Assembly (NCBI GenBank): GCA_965219485.1
Contig: OZ244774.1
Coordinates: 744,001-808,000, forward strand
DNA from: UBA8337 sp937907245
GTDB taxonomy: Bacteria > Pseudomonadota > Alphaproteobacteria > RS24
Direction: 5' to 3'
Length of the DNA stretch: 64,000 nucleotides
This document shows, piece by piece, positions 1 through 8,577 of the stretch; the first letter of the stretch is position 1, and the number at the start of each line of letters is the position of its first letter. Both the position numbers and the translations under genes were made by a program. Under the pieces are notes generated by a model, which saw only the letters and a list, made by a program, of their open reading frames with translations, was not told the origin of the DNA and ran no database searches.

Positions 1-197
1 AAGTCACGGATATGGGCGCCATTGAAGCGGCTGTCGATGAAGTGATTGCGGCCAATCCAGACAAAGTGACCCAAGCCCAAGAGCGCCCCAAAATGGCAGG
101 CTGGTTCGTTGGCCAAGTGATGCAAGCGACGGGTGGCAAAGCCAATCCGCAGGCCGTCAACAAATTGGTCTTGGCGAAACTTGGTCTCGATAGCTAG
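1..197 (+). CDS. gatB: Asp/Glu-tRNA(Asn/Gln) amidotransferase subunit B, C-terminal end (partial)
   Basis: Only the last ~65 residues are present; the reading frame is open to the left edge, so the gene begins outside the window. The peptide has the GatB/YqeY tail pattern, with a conserved GWFVGQVMQATGGKANP stretch followed by a short helix ending in a Leu/Lys-rich segment. GatB is the subunit of GatCAB that activates Glu/Asp on misacylated tRNA before transamidation, a cytoplasmic step of translation. The stop overlaps the convergent serine hydrolase gene by 4 nt. The assignment rests on the tail motif alone but that motif is distinctive. Confidence 0.9.
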   Translation, partial: VTDMGAIEAAVDEVIAANPDKVTQAQERPKMAGWFVGQVMQATGGKANPQAVNKLVLAKLGLDS

Positions 198-1531
198 TCG
201 TTTAGCTTCGCGTCTTCAATCGCCTGATAAGTGAGCGACCACATGTCTTGGCGCAGAGTGGTGCGATGAGGCAAAACTTGCGTCATGAACAGGACAATCA
301 TCTCGTTTTTGGGGTCAATCCAAAATATCGTGCCGGCCGCGCCGCCCCAGAAATAGCTTTCCTCTGGCATAGGTAATTGCGATAGACCCTGCTTTTTTAT
401 CATGCCAAAACCCAAGCCAAACCCAATGCCATCGTTTGGCATGGTGCTGGTGTAGCGGGCCAGCGCACGGCTTTTGCCGATATGGTCTTGGCGCATCATT
501 TTAACGGTATTGGGGGCGAGAAGGCGTTGGCCATCCAGCTCGCCATCGTTCAGCAACATACGCGCGAAACGCAAATAATCTGCCGTGGTGGACAAAAGTC
601 CCGCGCCGCCACTCTCAAATTCGGCTTCGGGAAAATAATGGGTCAGAATGCTTTTATGGGCGGATTCCAACCCGGGGCCTGTGGGCTGCGCCCGCATCCC
701 TTTTTTCACGAATTGCTCTGGTACGCCTTTTTGCGAATACAGCGTGGCTTGGCGATTGGCTTTGGCTGGGTCGAAGCGAAAACTCGTGTCGACCATGGCG
801 AGGGGCCCAAAAATTCTTTCTTGTAGAAAAACCGAAAACGGCTGTCCCGAGACCACCTCTACCAAACGTCCCAATACATCGGTGGAGACCGAGTAATGCC
901 AATGTTGGCCGGGGTCGAACTTCAACGGCATCTTGCCTAGCCGCGTCACAAAACTTTTCAAATCCCCATCGATAGTAGCCCCTAGCCCTTGTCGGCGGTA
1001 GAGGGCGCCAAGGGGGGTCGGGTCAAATACGCCATAGGTAAAGCCCGCTTGGTGGGTTAGCACATCATGGATGGTCGGTTGGCGTTTGGCGGCGCGCGTG
1101 GGCAGACGGTTTTTGTTTTGCGTCTTTTTAGTGGGCGCATAGACCCGCAAATTGGCCAGCTCAGGAATATATTTAGCAATGGGTTCGTGCAGTAAAAACT
1201 TGCCTTCTTCATGCAACATCATCACCGCCACGGAAGTGATGGGTTTGGTCATCGAGTAAATATGAAAAATCGTGTCGTCTTGCATCGGCGCTTTGCGCGC
1301 TATATCGCGGTAGCCCCAATTGCGTTCATAGACCACGCGGTCGTTCTGATAAATCAGCGCGCGCGCCCCAGCTACATGCTCGGCCTCAATGGCTTTTTGA
1401 TAGTGCGCATCTATGCGTGCCAGTCGAGATTGGTCGAAGGATAAATTACGACTGGTCGAAAAAAAACCTCCGACGGCGGCAACCCCACCGATGAGCAGAA
1501 CGAGACTTAAAGCGCGGACATAAAATTTCAT
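194..1531 (-). CDS. Serine hydrolase, class C beta-lactamase / esterase family
   Basis: A 445-residue protein with a hydrophobic N-terminus (residues ~5–25) that looks like a signal peptide or anchor, so it probably works in the periplasm. The catalytic SxxK motif is SMTK at residues 93–96. A YSxS motif near residue 213 supplies the second catalytic Tyr, and a Gly-rich WGG motif lies near residue 394. This layout is that of the beta-lactamase superfamily (Pfam Beta-lactamase), which includes esterases, D-aminopeptidases and AmpC. No feature points to true antibiotic hydrolysis, so esterase or peptidase is more likely. It is convergent with gatB and lies downstream of two crotonase genes on the same strand. 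Confidence 0.85.
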   Translation of the reverse strand: MKFYVRALSLVLLIGGVAAVGGFFSTSRNLSFDQSRLARIDAHYQKAIEAEHVAGARALIYQNDRVVYERNWGYRDIARKAPMQDDTIFHIYSMTKPITSVAVMMLHEEGKFLLHEPIAKYIPELANLRVYAPTKKTQNKNRLPTRAAKRQPTIHDVLTHQAGFTYGVFDPTPLGALYRRQGLGATIDGDLKSFVTRLGKMPLKFDPGQHWHYSVSTDVLGRLVEVVSGQPFSVFLQERIFGPLAMVDTSFRFDPAKANRQATLYSQKGVPEQFVKKGMRAQPTGPGLESAHKSILTHYFPEAEFESGGAGLLSTTADYLRFARMLLNDGELDGQRLLAPNTVKMMRQDHIGKSRALARYTSTMPNDGIGFGLGFGMIKKQGLSQLPMPEESYFWGGAAGTIFWIDPKNEMIVLFMTQVLPHRTTLRQDMWSLTYQAIEDAKLND

Positions 1532-1590
1532 AGGACTCTCCCTTTTTTCTGAAGCCTATCGAAAGCCTGCGAGAAAAGAAAGCGCCGGAT

Positions 1591-2433
1591 TTATTTTCCC
1601 TTAAAGTCAGCCTCGCGTTTTTCGTTGAAGGCAGTAACACCCTCGACGAAATCGCTCGACCAGCCGGCTTTTTGCTGCGCCCAGCGTTCATTGTTGAGCT
1701 GCTCTTCATAGGTAGCGTCGACGCTATCCCACAAAAGATTTCGGATGAGGCCCAAAGACATCGGCCCTTTGGCCAATTCTTCTGCCAGTGCGCGGGCTGT
1801 ATCCATCAGCGCATCATCTTCGACTACGCGGTTGATGAGACCCCATTCGAGCGCTTTTTCGGCTGGCAGGCGTTCGCCCATCAGCGCTAATTCTTTGGTC
1901 CGAGCGAGGCCGATGAGGCGCGGCAAAATATAGGTCGAGCCGCCATCTGGCACTAAGCCAATGCGGCGGAAAGCCTGCAAAAAGAAAGCCGATTTATTGG
2001 CCACAACCATATCGCCCATCAGCGCGAAGCTCATGCCAACGCCGGCGCAAGGGCCGTTGACGGCCGAGACAATCGGGCAGGGCATGTTGCGAAGCTGGCG
2101 CAAGAGCGGATGATAAACCCGCTCTAGGCCTGCGCCTGCGTCGTTTTTGGTATTGCTTGAGCTGCCGCTATCTTGGCTTTTATCTTGGCTTTTATCTTGG
2201 GCCCCATCTTGGCCGCCGTCCATGCGCGCCACATTGGCGCCAGCGCAAAAACCGCGTCCTGCGCCCGTTAAAATCACGCAGCGAATGCCGCTGTCGGGAT
2301 GGGCGGCTGCCGTTAGGGCAATGTCGAGACTGGAGAGCATTTTTGCACTCATGGCATTTAGCGCCTCGGGGTCGTTGAAGGTGATGGTGGCAATATTGCC
2401 TTCGGTTTCATATTTCAGCAGATCAAGTTGCAT
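1591..2433 (-). CDS. Enoyl-CoA hydratase/isomerase family protein (crotonase)
   Basis: A 280-residue crotonase-fold protein. The oxyanion-hole segments are visible as GAGRGFCAGA (~57–66) and GPCAGVGMS (~127–135). At the second acid/base position it carries Asp163 in a GLVPDGGS context, the arrangement seen in isomerase-type members such as PaaG rather than in the classic two-Glu hydratases. It probably acts on an acyl-CoA in fatty or aromatic acid breakdown. Residues ~73–95 are an unusual Gln/Asp/Ser-rich insert made by a 12-bp tandem repeat in the DNA. It lies 10 nt downstream of a paralogous crotonase in the same operon. The exact substrate cannot be read from sequence. Confidence 0.88.
   Translation of the reverse strand: MQLDLLKYETEGNIATITFNDPEALNAMSAKMLSSLDIALTAAAHPDSGIRCVILTGAGRGFCAGANVARMDGGQDGAQDKSQDKSQDSGSSSNTKNDAGAGLERVYHPLLRQLRNMPCPIVSAVNGPCAGVGMSFALMGDMVVANKSAFFLQAFRRIGLVPDGGSTYILPRLIGLARTKELALMGERLPAEKALEWGLINRVVEDDALMDTARALAEELAKGPMSLGLIRNLLWDSVDATYEEQLNNERWAQQKAGWSSDFVEGVTAFNEKREADFKGK
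2169..2216 (-). repeat. In-frame 12-bp tandem repeat inside a crotonase gene
   Basis: Four units of about 12 bp (tatcttggcttt and variants) lie end to end. On the coding strand they encode repeated Gln-Asp-Lys-Ser-like tetrapeptides within the crotonase, where family members normally have a short loop. Confidence 0.85.
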
Positions 2434-2443
2434 GAGATTTTTC

Positions 2444-3295
2444 CTATTTAGATTTCTGTTGGGTTTCGCGCGCCGCTTGCATTTGCGCTGTTTCGACGTC
2501 GCGGAAATTCGGTTTGCGTTTTTCCATGAAAGCGCGAGCGCCCTCTAGAAATACCGGTTGGTCGCAAAAATGGCCTTGTTGGTCGCGCTCATAATCGAGC
2601 TGTTCATCATAGGTGTTGGTCATCGCGACATCATGCGCGCGCGAGGTAGCTTTTATGCCCGTAATGGCGCCAGCGGCAAGGCGTTCAGCCAGTTGCATGG
2701 CGGTATCCATCAGCGCATCGTCTTCGACGCATTGCCAGACCAAGCCCCAGTCTTCGGCTTTTTGCGCCGGTAAGCTGTCGCCCAAAAGTGCCATGCCATT
2801 GGCGCGCGTGCGGCCGATGAGTTGTGGCACCAACCAAGAAGCGCCAACATCTGGAATGATACCAAGCTGCGGCGCAAACACCAATTTGAAGGAAGCGCTT
2901 TTCGCCGCAATCACCAAGTCTCCGCTCAAGGCCACGCCAACGCCGGCGCCTGCGGCCACGCCATTGATGGCGCAAATGACGGGTTTATCGCAATCGTGAA
3001 TCGCGCGGCCCATAACATTGAAACCAATTTCCATATTGTGCCAGGTCGTCTCGCCGTGGGTTTTGCCTTCCAAACGCGGAAAATCGCCCCCGCTTAAGTC
3101 GGCGCCCGCGCAAAACCCGCGCCCCTTGCCGGTGAGAATGAGGCAGCGAATATCGTCGTTATCATTGGCTTGCTTGAAAACCTCGATGACGGCCATAACC
3201 AATGGATAGTTAAGGCTGTTGAGGCTATCTGGGCGATTCATAGCGACAGTGAGGACGCCCGTATCGCTGAGGTGGGTCTCGATGGTATCTGACAT
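2444..3295 (-). CDS. Enoyl-CoA hydratase/isomerase family protein (crotonase), upstream paralogue
   Basis: A 283-residue crotonase-fold enzyme with oxyanion-hole segments GKGRGFCAGA (~56–65) and GVAAGAGVG (~112–120). Asp149 sits in a GIIPDVG context, again the isomerase-like acid position. It is clearly paralogous to the gene 10 nt downstream, but lacks that gene's Gln/Asp-rich insert. The two are probably cotranscribed and may act as a heteromeric or sequential pair in CoA-thioester catabolism. The aldehyde dehydrogenase on the opposite strand starts about 100 bp away, giving a divergent arrangement. The family call is firm and the substrate unknown. Confidence 0.88.
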   Translation of the reverse strand: MSDTIETHLSDTGVLTVAMNRPDSLNSLNYPLVMAVIEVFKQANDNDDIRCLILTGKGRGFCAGADLSGGDFPRLEGKTHGETTWHNMEIGFNVMGRAIHDCDKPVICAINGVAAGAGVGVALSGDLVIAAKSASFKLVFAPQLGIIPDVGASWLVPQLIGRTRANGMALLGDSLPAQKAEDWGLVWQCVEDDALMDTAMQLAERLAAGAITGIKATSRAHDVAMTNTYDEQLDYERDQQGHFCDQPVFLEGARAFMEKRKPNFRDVETAQMQAARETQQKSK

Positions 3296-3400
3296 TTGGT
3301 TCTCCCTAATTGGGGGAGAGTTTAATCACAAAAGGGCTATTGGCAAGCGTCGGTTAATCTGGTTAACTTTTTTTAGTTTACTTTCATGAGGGAGATAGCC

Positions 3401-4858
3401 ATGAGTGCCGCAGAAATTATGCCGGAATTACCGGAAACACCTGAGCAAGAAATTCGCGATCTAATCGCAGCGCAGAAAAAAGCCCATATCGCAGAGGGCC
3501 CTATGTCGGCCGAACGTCGTATTGATTTGATCGACCGCACGATTGCGCTTTTGGTTGAGAATGGTGACAAAATGGTAGATGCGCTGATGGCTGACTTCGG
3601 AAGCCGCAGCCCTGAAGGCACATTGGCAACCGATGTTGGCGGCACGCTAGGGTCGCTGAAATATGCGAAAAAGAATCTTCGCAAATGGATGAAAGCCTCC
3701 AAGCGTCATTCTATGTTCCCGCTCGGCCTCTTGGGTGCCAGCACTCGCGTTGAATATCAGCCTATCGGTTGTGTCGGCAATGTTGTGCCATGGAACTTCC
3801 CATTCAACCTTTGCTTCAGCCCCATGGGGTCGATTTTTGCTGCCGGTAACCGGACAATTATTAAGCCGTCCGAATATACCGTGCATAGCGCGCTATTGAC
3901 CAAAGAGCTGTGCGAGAAATATTTCGACAAGACGGAAGTGGCCGTGGTTCTGGGTGGGCCTGAAACGGGCGCGACTTTCTCGCGTATGCCGTTTGACCAC
4001 TTGCTGTTCACTGGTGCGACAGGCATTGCCAGCCACATTATGCGTGGCGCGGCTGAAAACTTGGTGCCCGTCACCCTTGAGCTGGGTGGCAAGTCGCCGG
4101 TTATCGTTTCCGATACGGCAGACATGAAAAAAGCCGCAGCTCGTGTGATGACAGGTAAAACGCTGAACGCGGGCCAAATTTGCTTGGCTCCCGATTATGT
4201 TATGGTGCCAGAAGGCAAAGTCGATGATTTTGTTGCCGAAGCCACGGCCTCGGTTACCGGCATGTTCCCGACCTTGAAAGACAATGAGGATTACACCTCT
4301 GTGGTCAATCAACGTCACTATGACCGTCTGCAAAGCTATTTGGACGATGCCCGTGAGAAGGGTGCCAAGATTGTCGAAATCAATCCAGGCAATGAAGATT
4401 TCTCACAGCAGCCACACCATAAAATTCCGCCAACGATTGTTGTCAATCCAACGGAAGACATGAAGGTGATGCAGGAAGAAATCTTTGGTCCTATTTTGCC
4501 AATTAAATCCTACAAAGAAGTCGATGATGCGATTGGCTATGTAAATGACCACGACCGTCCATTAGGTCTGTATTATTTTGGCGATGATAGGGCGGAAGAA
4601 AACCGTGTCATCAACTCCACCACATCGGGTGGCGTAGCCGTGAATGATGTGATTACGCATATTATGCAAGATGATGCGCCATTTGGCGGCGTGGGTCCTT
4701 CGGGCACAGGCGCCTATCACGGCAAGGAAGGCTTTATTAACTTTAGCCATGCCAAAACCGTGTTCCGCCAAACGCCATTTGAGTTTGCGGCCGGTGCCTT
4801 GCGCCCACCTTATGGTGAAAAAACACGTAAAATGCTGGCTGGCATTATCAAAAAGTAA
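3401..4858 (+). CDS. Aldehyde dehydrogenase, coniferyl-aldehyde dehydrogenase type
   Basis: A 485-residue NAD(P)-dependent aldehyde dehydrogenase. Visible motifs are PWNFPFN (~130–136), the general base Glu in LELGGKSP (~227) and the catalytic Cys in NAGQICLAPDY (~261). The GQICLAPDY context and the short length are typical of the coniferyl aldehyde dehydrogenase (CalB) / class 3-like branch that oxidises aromatic or long-chain aldehydes to acids. An in-frame ATG 15 nt upstream (3386) exists, but GGGAG at 3390–3394 sits at the proper distance for 3401. A strong terminator follows. Next to crotonases and gcdH it suits aromatic or fatty acid catabolism. Confidence 0.85.
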   Translation: MSAAEIMPELPETPEQEIRDLIAAQKKAHIAEGPMSAERRIDLIDRTIALLVENGDKMVDALMADFGSRSPEGTLATDVGGTLGSLKYAKKNLRKWMKASKRHSMFPLGLLGASTRVEYQPIGCVGNVVPWNFPFNLCFSPMGSIFAAGNRTIIKPSEYTVHSALLTKELCEKYFDKTEVAVVLGGPETGATFSRMPFDHLLFTGATGIASHIMRGAAENLVPVTLELGGKSPVIVSDTADMKKAAARVMTGKTLNAGQICLAPDYVMVPEGKVDDFVAEATASVTGMFPTLKDNEDYTSVVNQRHYDRLQSYLDDAREKGAKIVEINPGNEDFSQQPHHKIPPTIVVNPTEDMKVMQEEIFGPILPIKSYKEVDDAIGYVNDHDRPLGLYYFGDDRAEENRVINSTTSGGVAVNDVITHIMQDDAPFGGVGPSGTGAYHGKEGFINFSHAKTVFRQTPFEFAAGALRPPYGEKTRKMLAGIIKK

Positions 4859-4875
4859 GCCAGCTTCGCGAAAAG

Positions 4876-4913
4876 ACCCGCATGCGATATTATGTTGCAT
4901 GCGGGTTTTTTTT
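4876..4913 (+). terminator. Rho-independent terminator after the aldehyde dehydrogenase gene
   Basis: A perfect 10-bp stem (acccgcatgc / gcatgcgggt) with an 11-nt loop is followed directly by eight T residues. It lies 18 nt after the aldehyde dehydrogenase stop and separates that gene from gcdH. Confidence 0.92.
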
Positions 4914-4948
4914 GTTCCGCCGATGTAAAACTATGAGACACTGTCACC

Positions 4949-6133
4949 ATGGAAAAAATTGCAAAATTCAACGCTGAAGATCCGTTCCTGCTCACTGAGC
5001 AGCTAACGGAAGAAGAACGCATGATATTCGACAGTTCGACCGCCTATGCGCGCGAAAAGCTGCTGCCTCGGGTCAAGGATGCTTTTATCAATGAAACGGT
5101 TATGCCGGAGATTTTCGCCGAAATGGGCGAACAGGGTCTTTTGGGCGTCACCATCCAGCCCGAGCTTGGCGGGGCGGGCGCTTCCTATGTTTCTTATGGG
5201 CTGGTTAGCCGCGCGGTGGAAGCCGTCGATAGCGGCTATCGCTCCATGATGTCCGTGCAGTCGTCTTTGGTGATGCATCCGATCAACACGTTCGGCTCGC
5301 AGGCGCAGAAAGAGAAATATCTGCCTAAATTAGCCAGCGGCGAATGGATTGGCTGCTTCGGCTTAACCGAGCCGGATGCGGGCTCCGACCCGGCCGGAAT
5401 GCGCACCAATGCCAAGCCCGTCGATGGTGGCTTTTTGATGAATGGCTCCAAAACGTGGATTTCCAACGCGCCGATTGCCGATGTTTTTGTCGTTTGGGCC
5501 AAGTCTGCCGCGCATGATGGCAAGATTAAAGGCTTTATCCTTGAAAAAGGCATGACCGGATTAAGCGCGCCGAAAATCGAAGGCAAATTGTCTTTGCGCG
5601 CTTCCGTTACGGGCATGATTATGATGGAAGATGTTTTCGTTCCCGAAGAAAACATGCTGCCAGATGTAGAAGGTCTCAAAGGCCCATTCTCCTGCCTCAA
5701 CCGGGCCCGTTACGGCATTAGCTGGGGCGCTATGGGCGCCGCGGAGTTCTGCTTCACGGCGGCGCGCGACTATGGTCTGGAGCGTCATCAGTTCAACAAA
5801 CCCTTGGCTGCCAATCAGCTGTATCAAAAGAAACTGGCCGATATGCAAACCGAAATTGCGTTGGGGTATCAAGCCAGTCTGCGCGTCGGTCGGTTGATGG
5901 ATGAGGGACGCTTTGCGCCTGAGATGGTATCGATTGTCAAACGCAATAATGTCGGTAAAGCCCTGGACATAGCGCGCCAAGCACGCGACATGCACGGCGG
6001 CAATGGCATTGCGGGCGAGTATCACGTGATGCGCCATCTGATTAATTTGGAAACGGTAAACACCTATGAGGGCACACATGATGTGCATGCGCTGATTCTG
6101 GGTCGCGCCATTACGGGCATTGCCGCGTTTTAA
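4949..6133 (+). CDS. gcdH: Glutaryl-CoA dehydrogenase
   Basis: A 394-residue acyl-CoA dehydrogenase of full length. It oxidises and decarboxylates glutaryl-CoA to crotonyl-CoA with FAD, a step in lysine, tryptophan and aromatic acid breakdown, passing electrons to ETF. The first ~45 residues (DPFLLTEQLTEEERMI), the RARYGISWGAMGAAE segment and the C-terminal TYEGTHDVHALILGRAITG match the GcdH subfamily. Glu374 in that last motif is the catalytic base. The nearby crotonases could take the crotonyl-CoA onward. It follows a terminator, so it has its own promoter, and it is convergent with the globin gene (4-nt overlap of stops). Confidence 0.92.
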   Translation: MEKIAKFNAEDPFLLTEQLTEEERMIFDSSTAYAREKLLPRVKDAFINETVMPEIFAEMGEQGLLGVTIQPELGGAGASYVSYGLVSRAVEAVDSGYRSMMSVQSSLVMHPINTFGSQAQKEKYLPKLASGEWIGCFGLTEPDAGSDPAGMRTNAKPVDGGFLMNGSKTWISNAPIADVFVVWAKSAAHDGKIKGFILEKGMTGLSAPKIEGKLSLRASVTGMIMMEDVFVPEENMLPDVEGLKGPFSCLNRARYGISWGAMGAAEFCFTAARDYGLERHQFNKPLAANQLYQKKLADMQTEIALGYQASLRVGRLMDEGRFAPEMVSIVKRNNVGKALDIARQARDMHGGNGIAGEYHVMRHLINLETVNTYEGTHDVHALILGRAITGIAAF

Positions 6134-6513
6134 ACTTGCGCTTGTTCGAAGTCCGTTAACATAAGGTTCCATGCCGCTGCATGGTCGGGGGTAAAGGCGT
6201 CGCCTAGGCCTTGGGCGATGACATCTCGTGTTATCTCAAAAAACTGGTGAAACGTGTCCTCAACGCCATAGGTGACATGGCTCATTTGCGCGCCGACAAT
6301 GCGATTGGCCGCCGCCGTTGGGTCGGTGAGATATGTGGTGATAATCTCCAGCGTTGTGCGCATCATATTGCGCCTTAGGCCTTCATCTGTATCGAGCAAA
6401 AACATGCCTTCATAGTCGGCATCCATCGCATAAAGCTTCGCATAAACCGCATCATAGGGGTCGCCATATTGGTCCGCATAAAGCTCAAGAGATTGTTCAA
6501 CCAAGGGTGTCAT
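6130..6513 (-). CDS. Single-domain globin-like haem protein
   Basis: A 127-residue protein with the globin C-terminal signature: His79 in an SHVTYGV context is the likely proximal haem ligand. It is followed by QGLGDAFTPDHAAAW (~101–115), almost the textbook G/H-helix pattern of bacterial flavohaemoglobin-type and sensor globins. It is shorter than Vitreoscilla-type globins (~146 aa), mostly at the N-terminus. There is no fused reductase, so any role in NO or oxygen chemistry needs a separate reductase. It is divergent from a peroxiredoxin gene across a 122-bp gap, which suggests an oxidative or nitrosative stress pairing. Confidence 0.72.
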   Translation of the reverse strand: MTPLVEQSLELYADQYGDPYDAVYAKLYAMDADYEGMFLLDTDEGLRRNMMRTTLEIITTYLTDPTAAANRIVGAQMSHVTYGVEDTFHQFFEITRDVIAQGLGDAFTPDHAAAWNLMLTDFEQAQV

Positions 6514-6577
6514 GGAGTAAGTTTATCTCAGCGGAAAAGGCCTGTGGAATATATTTTCTAGAACCATTCTAAGTTTC

Positions 6578-6606
6578 TTGACGCGAGTCAATCGACGCTC
6601 TATATC
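6578..6606 (+). promoter_or_regulatory. Predicted sigma70-type promoter of the peroxiredoxin gene
   Basis: TTGACG (6578–6583), a 17-nt spacer and TATATC (6601–6606) form a near-consensus promoter about 30 nt before the peroxiredoxin ATG. The -35 box lies inside an inverted repeat TTGAC-GCGA-GTCAA (6578–6591), which could be an operator. Binding is inferred, not shown. Confidence 0.6.
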
Positions 6607-6635
6607 CTAATTTCACTCTAACGAAGGAAGAAAAC

Positions 6636-7157
6636 ATGATTGGTACTAAACTCCCACAAGTAACGTTTAAAACTCGCGTCCGCGATGAGAGCATCGGCGG
6701 TGACAACCCGTTCCGCTGGCAAGAAATGACTACCGACGATTATTTCGCTGGTAAACGCGTCGTTGTGTTTTCGCTTCCAGGCGCCTTCACACCCACTTGC
6801 TCGACGTTTCAATTGCCGGATTTTGAAAAGCTGTTCCCAGAGTTTCAAGCCGCTGGCATCGATGCCATCTATTGCATCTCCGTCAATGACGCATTTGTAA
6901 TGAACGCATGGGGCAAATCCCAAGGTGTTGAAAACGTAGGCCTCATCCCAGATGGCTCCGGCACGTTCACCCGTCAAATGGGCATGTTGGTAGACAAAGA
7001 CAATCTTGGTTTCGGCATGCGTAGCTGGCGTTATGCTGCGGTCGTAAAAGATGGCGTCGTAGAAAGCTGGCACGAAGAGCCAGGCTTTGAAGACAACTGC
7101 GAGAGCGACCCTTACGGTGAAAGCTCCCCGCAGAGCCTTCTTAAAGCGGTCTCATAA
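6636..7157 (+). CDS. Peroxiredoxin, Prx5 / thioredoxin-glutaredoxin-dependent type
   Basis: A 173-residue peroxiredoxin. The catalytic motif PGAFTPTC places the peroxidatic Cys at residue 55. The conserved Arg of the active site lies near residue 130 in the MRSWRY segment. Length and the motif PGAFTPTC are those of the Prx5 subfamily, which reduces H2O2 and organic hydroperoxides using glutaredoxin or thioredoxin. A GAAGGAAG ribosome site lies just before the ATG, and a near-consensus promoter lies upstream. A stem-loop follows the gene. The divergent globin suggests both belong to a stress response. Confidence 0.93.
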   Translation: MIGTKLPQVTFKTRVRDESIGGDNPFRWQEMTTDDYFAGKRVVVFSLPGAFTPTCSTFQLPDFEKLFPEFQAAGIDAIYCISVNDAFVMNAWGKSQGVENVGLIPDGSGTFTRQMGMLVDKDNLGFGMRSWRYAAVVKDGVVESWHEEPGFEDNCESDPYGESSPQSLLKAVS

Positions 7158-7187
7158 CTTTAGGTCTAACTAAGGTTTTTTAATTTG

Positions 7188-7222
7188 ATAAGCCGGCTCT
7201 CGCTTTCGCGGGGGCCGGTTTA
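7188..7222. terminator. Stem-loop terminator between convergent peroxiredoxin and ferredoxin reductase genes
   Basis: A GC-rich hairpin with arms aagccggctctcgc and gcgggggccggttt around a 4-nt loop, allowing G-T pairs, is flanked by A/T-rich tracts. Position between convergent genes suggests it serves both directions. Confidence 0.65.
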
Positions 7223-8461
7223 TTGCATCCAGGCCTTGGGTTTTATGTCTTCATCGGCCAGCGCATCCCTATCGATGGTCGCTTCCCCTTTGGCGGATTT
7301 TTCGATGAGCATGCGCCCCGCCATAAACTCAGCCGGACGGTTGACGGCTGTGACGCCGGTTAATTTGTCGCCAGTGAAATAGAACCAAGCAAAACTATTG
7401 CCCGTGTCATCCCCGCGCAAAACCTTATGGTCAATCTGAGTGGGCACGCCTGCAATTTGCAGCTTCACGTCATATTGGTCGGACCAAAACCATGGCACTT
7501 GATGGTAAGGCTTGGACGCACCGCAAATAGACGAGGCCACGGCTTTGCCTTGTTCAATGGCATTGGGCACGCTTTCAAGGCGCAAGCTGCGACCCAGCAC
7601 ATTATTGGGGTGTTGGGTGCAATCGCCAGCTGCATAAATATGCGCGTCGGAAGTTTGCCCGAGGTCATTGACCACAATGCCATTGTCAAGCGTAAGGCCT
7701 GCCGCTTCGGCCAACTCTATATTGGGCAGAATGCCAATGCCGGTAATCACAATGTCGGCGTCAATCACGGAGCCATCGGCCATTTGCACGCCGCTCACTC
7801 TTCTCTCGCTGTTCTCGCTGTTCTCGCCGACAAAGCCCTTGATGTTGGATTGGGTGATAATCGTCACGTCACGGGCTTTATGAATGCGGTCGTAAAACTC
7901 AGATATCTCTGGCTCTGCCACACGTGCCAGCAAACGCGGCGCCGCTTCTAGCACATGCACGTGCAGCCCCATATCGGCTGCCACGGCCGCGGCCTCTAAC
8001 CCTATATAACCGCCGCCAATGACCACGAGCTTTTTGCCAGCAACAAAATGTGGCTGCATCGCATCAATGTCGGCCATGCCGCGTAAATCAAAAATATTGC
8101 CCAAATCTCGCCCCGGCAAATCGAGACGGCGAGGGCGGCTGCCAGTTGCGATAACCAAATCGTCATAGGTCATGGTTTCGTCGCTTTCCAGCGTCACCGT
8201 TTTGGCGCTGGCGTCGAGGCTGGTAACGCGGGTGTCGAGTTTTAGGGTAATGTCATTTTCTGAGAAGAAACTATCGGGCTTGAGGAACAAACGATCGCGC
8301 TCCATTTTGCCGGACAAATAAGCCTTCGAAAGGGGCGGGCGTTGATACGGCAAATAGGCTTCATCCCCGATGAGCGTAATCGCTTGAGTATAACCAGATT
8401 GACGCAAACTAAGGATAGTTTGCAGACCTGCCTGACCGGCTCCAATAATAATAACGCTCAT
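7220..8461 (-). CDS. NAD(P)H-dependent ferredoxin/rubredoxin reductase, FAD type
   Basis: A 413-residue FAD-dependent pyridine nucleotide-disulfide-type reductase of the rhodocoxin/putidaredoxin reductase group. It has the N-terminal FAD motif GAGQAG (7–12), YQRPPLSK (~39–46), a second dinucleotide motif GGGYIG (~149–154) and the FAD-contacting YAAGDCT (~275). Such enzymes feed electrons from NAD(P)H to a [2Fe-2S] ferredoxin serving a P450 or Rieske oxygenase. No ferredoxin or oxygenase partner is next door on this strand. A 9-bp tandem repeat (7805–7822) adds Glu-Asn-Ser repeats on a surface loop. Confidence 0.9.
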   Translation of the reverse strand: MSVIIIGAGQAGLQTILSLRQSGYTQAITLIGDEAYLPYQRPPLSKAYLSGKMERDRLFLKPDSFFSENDITLKLDTRVTSLDASAKTVTLESDETMTYDDLVIATGSRPRRLDLPGRDLGNIFDLRGMADIDAMQPHFVAGKKLVVIGGGYIGLEAAAVAADMGLHVHVLEAAPRLLARVAEPEISEFYDRIHKARDVTIITQSNIKGFVGENSENSERRVSGVQMADGSVIDADIVITGIGILPNIELAEAAGLTLDNGIVVNDLGQTSDAHIYAAGDCTQHPNNVLGRSLRLESVPNAIEQGKAVASSICGASKPYHQVPWFWSDQYDVKLQIAGVPTQIDHKVLRGDDTGNSFAWFYFTGDKLTGVTAVNRPAEFMAGRMLIEKSAKGEATIDRDALADEDIKPKAWMQ

Positions 8462-8577
8462 TTTTCTCTCGCTTTAGGGAGTGGAAACACTGCCACTTTA
8501 TAACAGCAATTGCGATTGACCGCCCATACTTTAAACGCCAAACTCTTTGCAAATTTGAGGCAATGGGAGAAACGGTG

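Noticed and set aside
194..1531. Calling the serine hydrolase an antibiotic-resistance beta-lactamase
   Set aside because: The SxxK fold is shared with esterases and peptidases and nothing in the sequence or context indicates beta-lactam hydrolysis.
3386..3400. Upstream ATG as start of the aldehyde dehydrogenase
   Set aside because: The GGGAG ribosome site overlaps this region and is correctly spaced only for the ATG at 3401.
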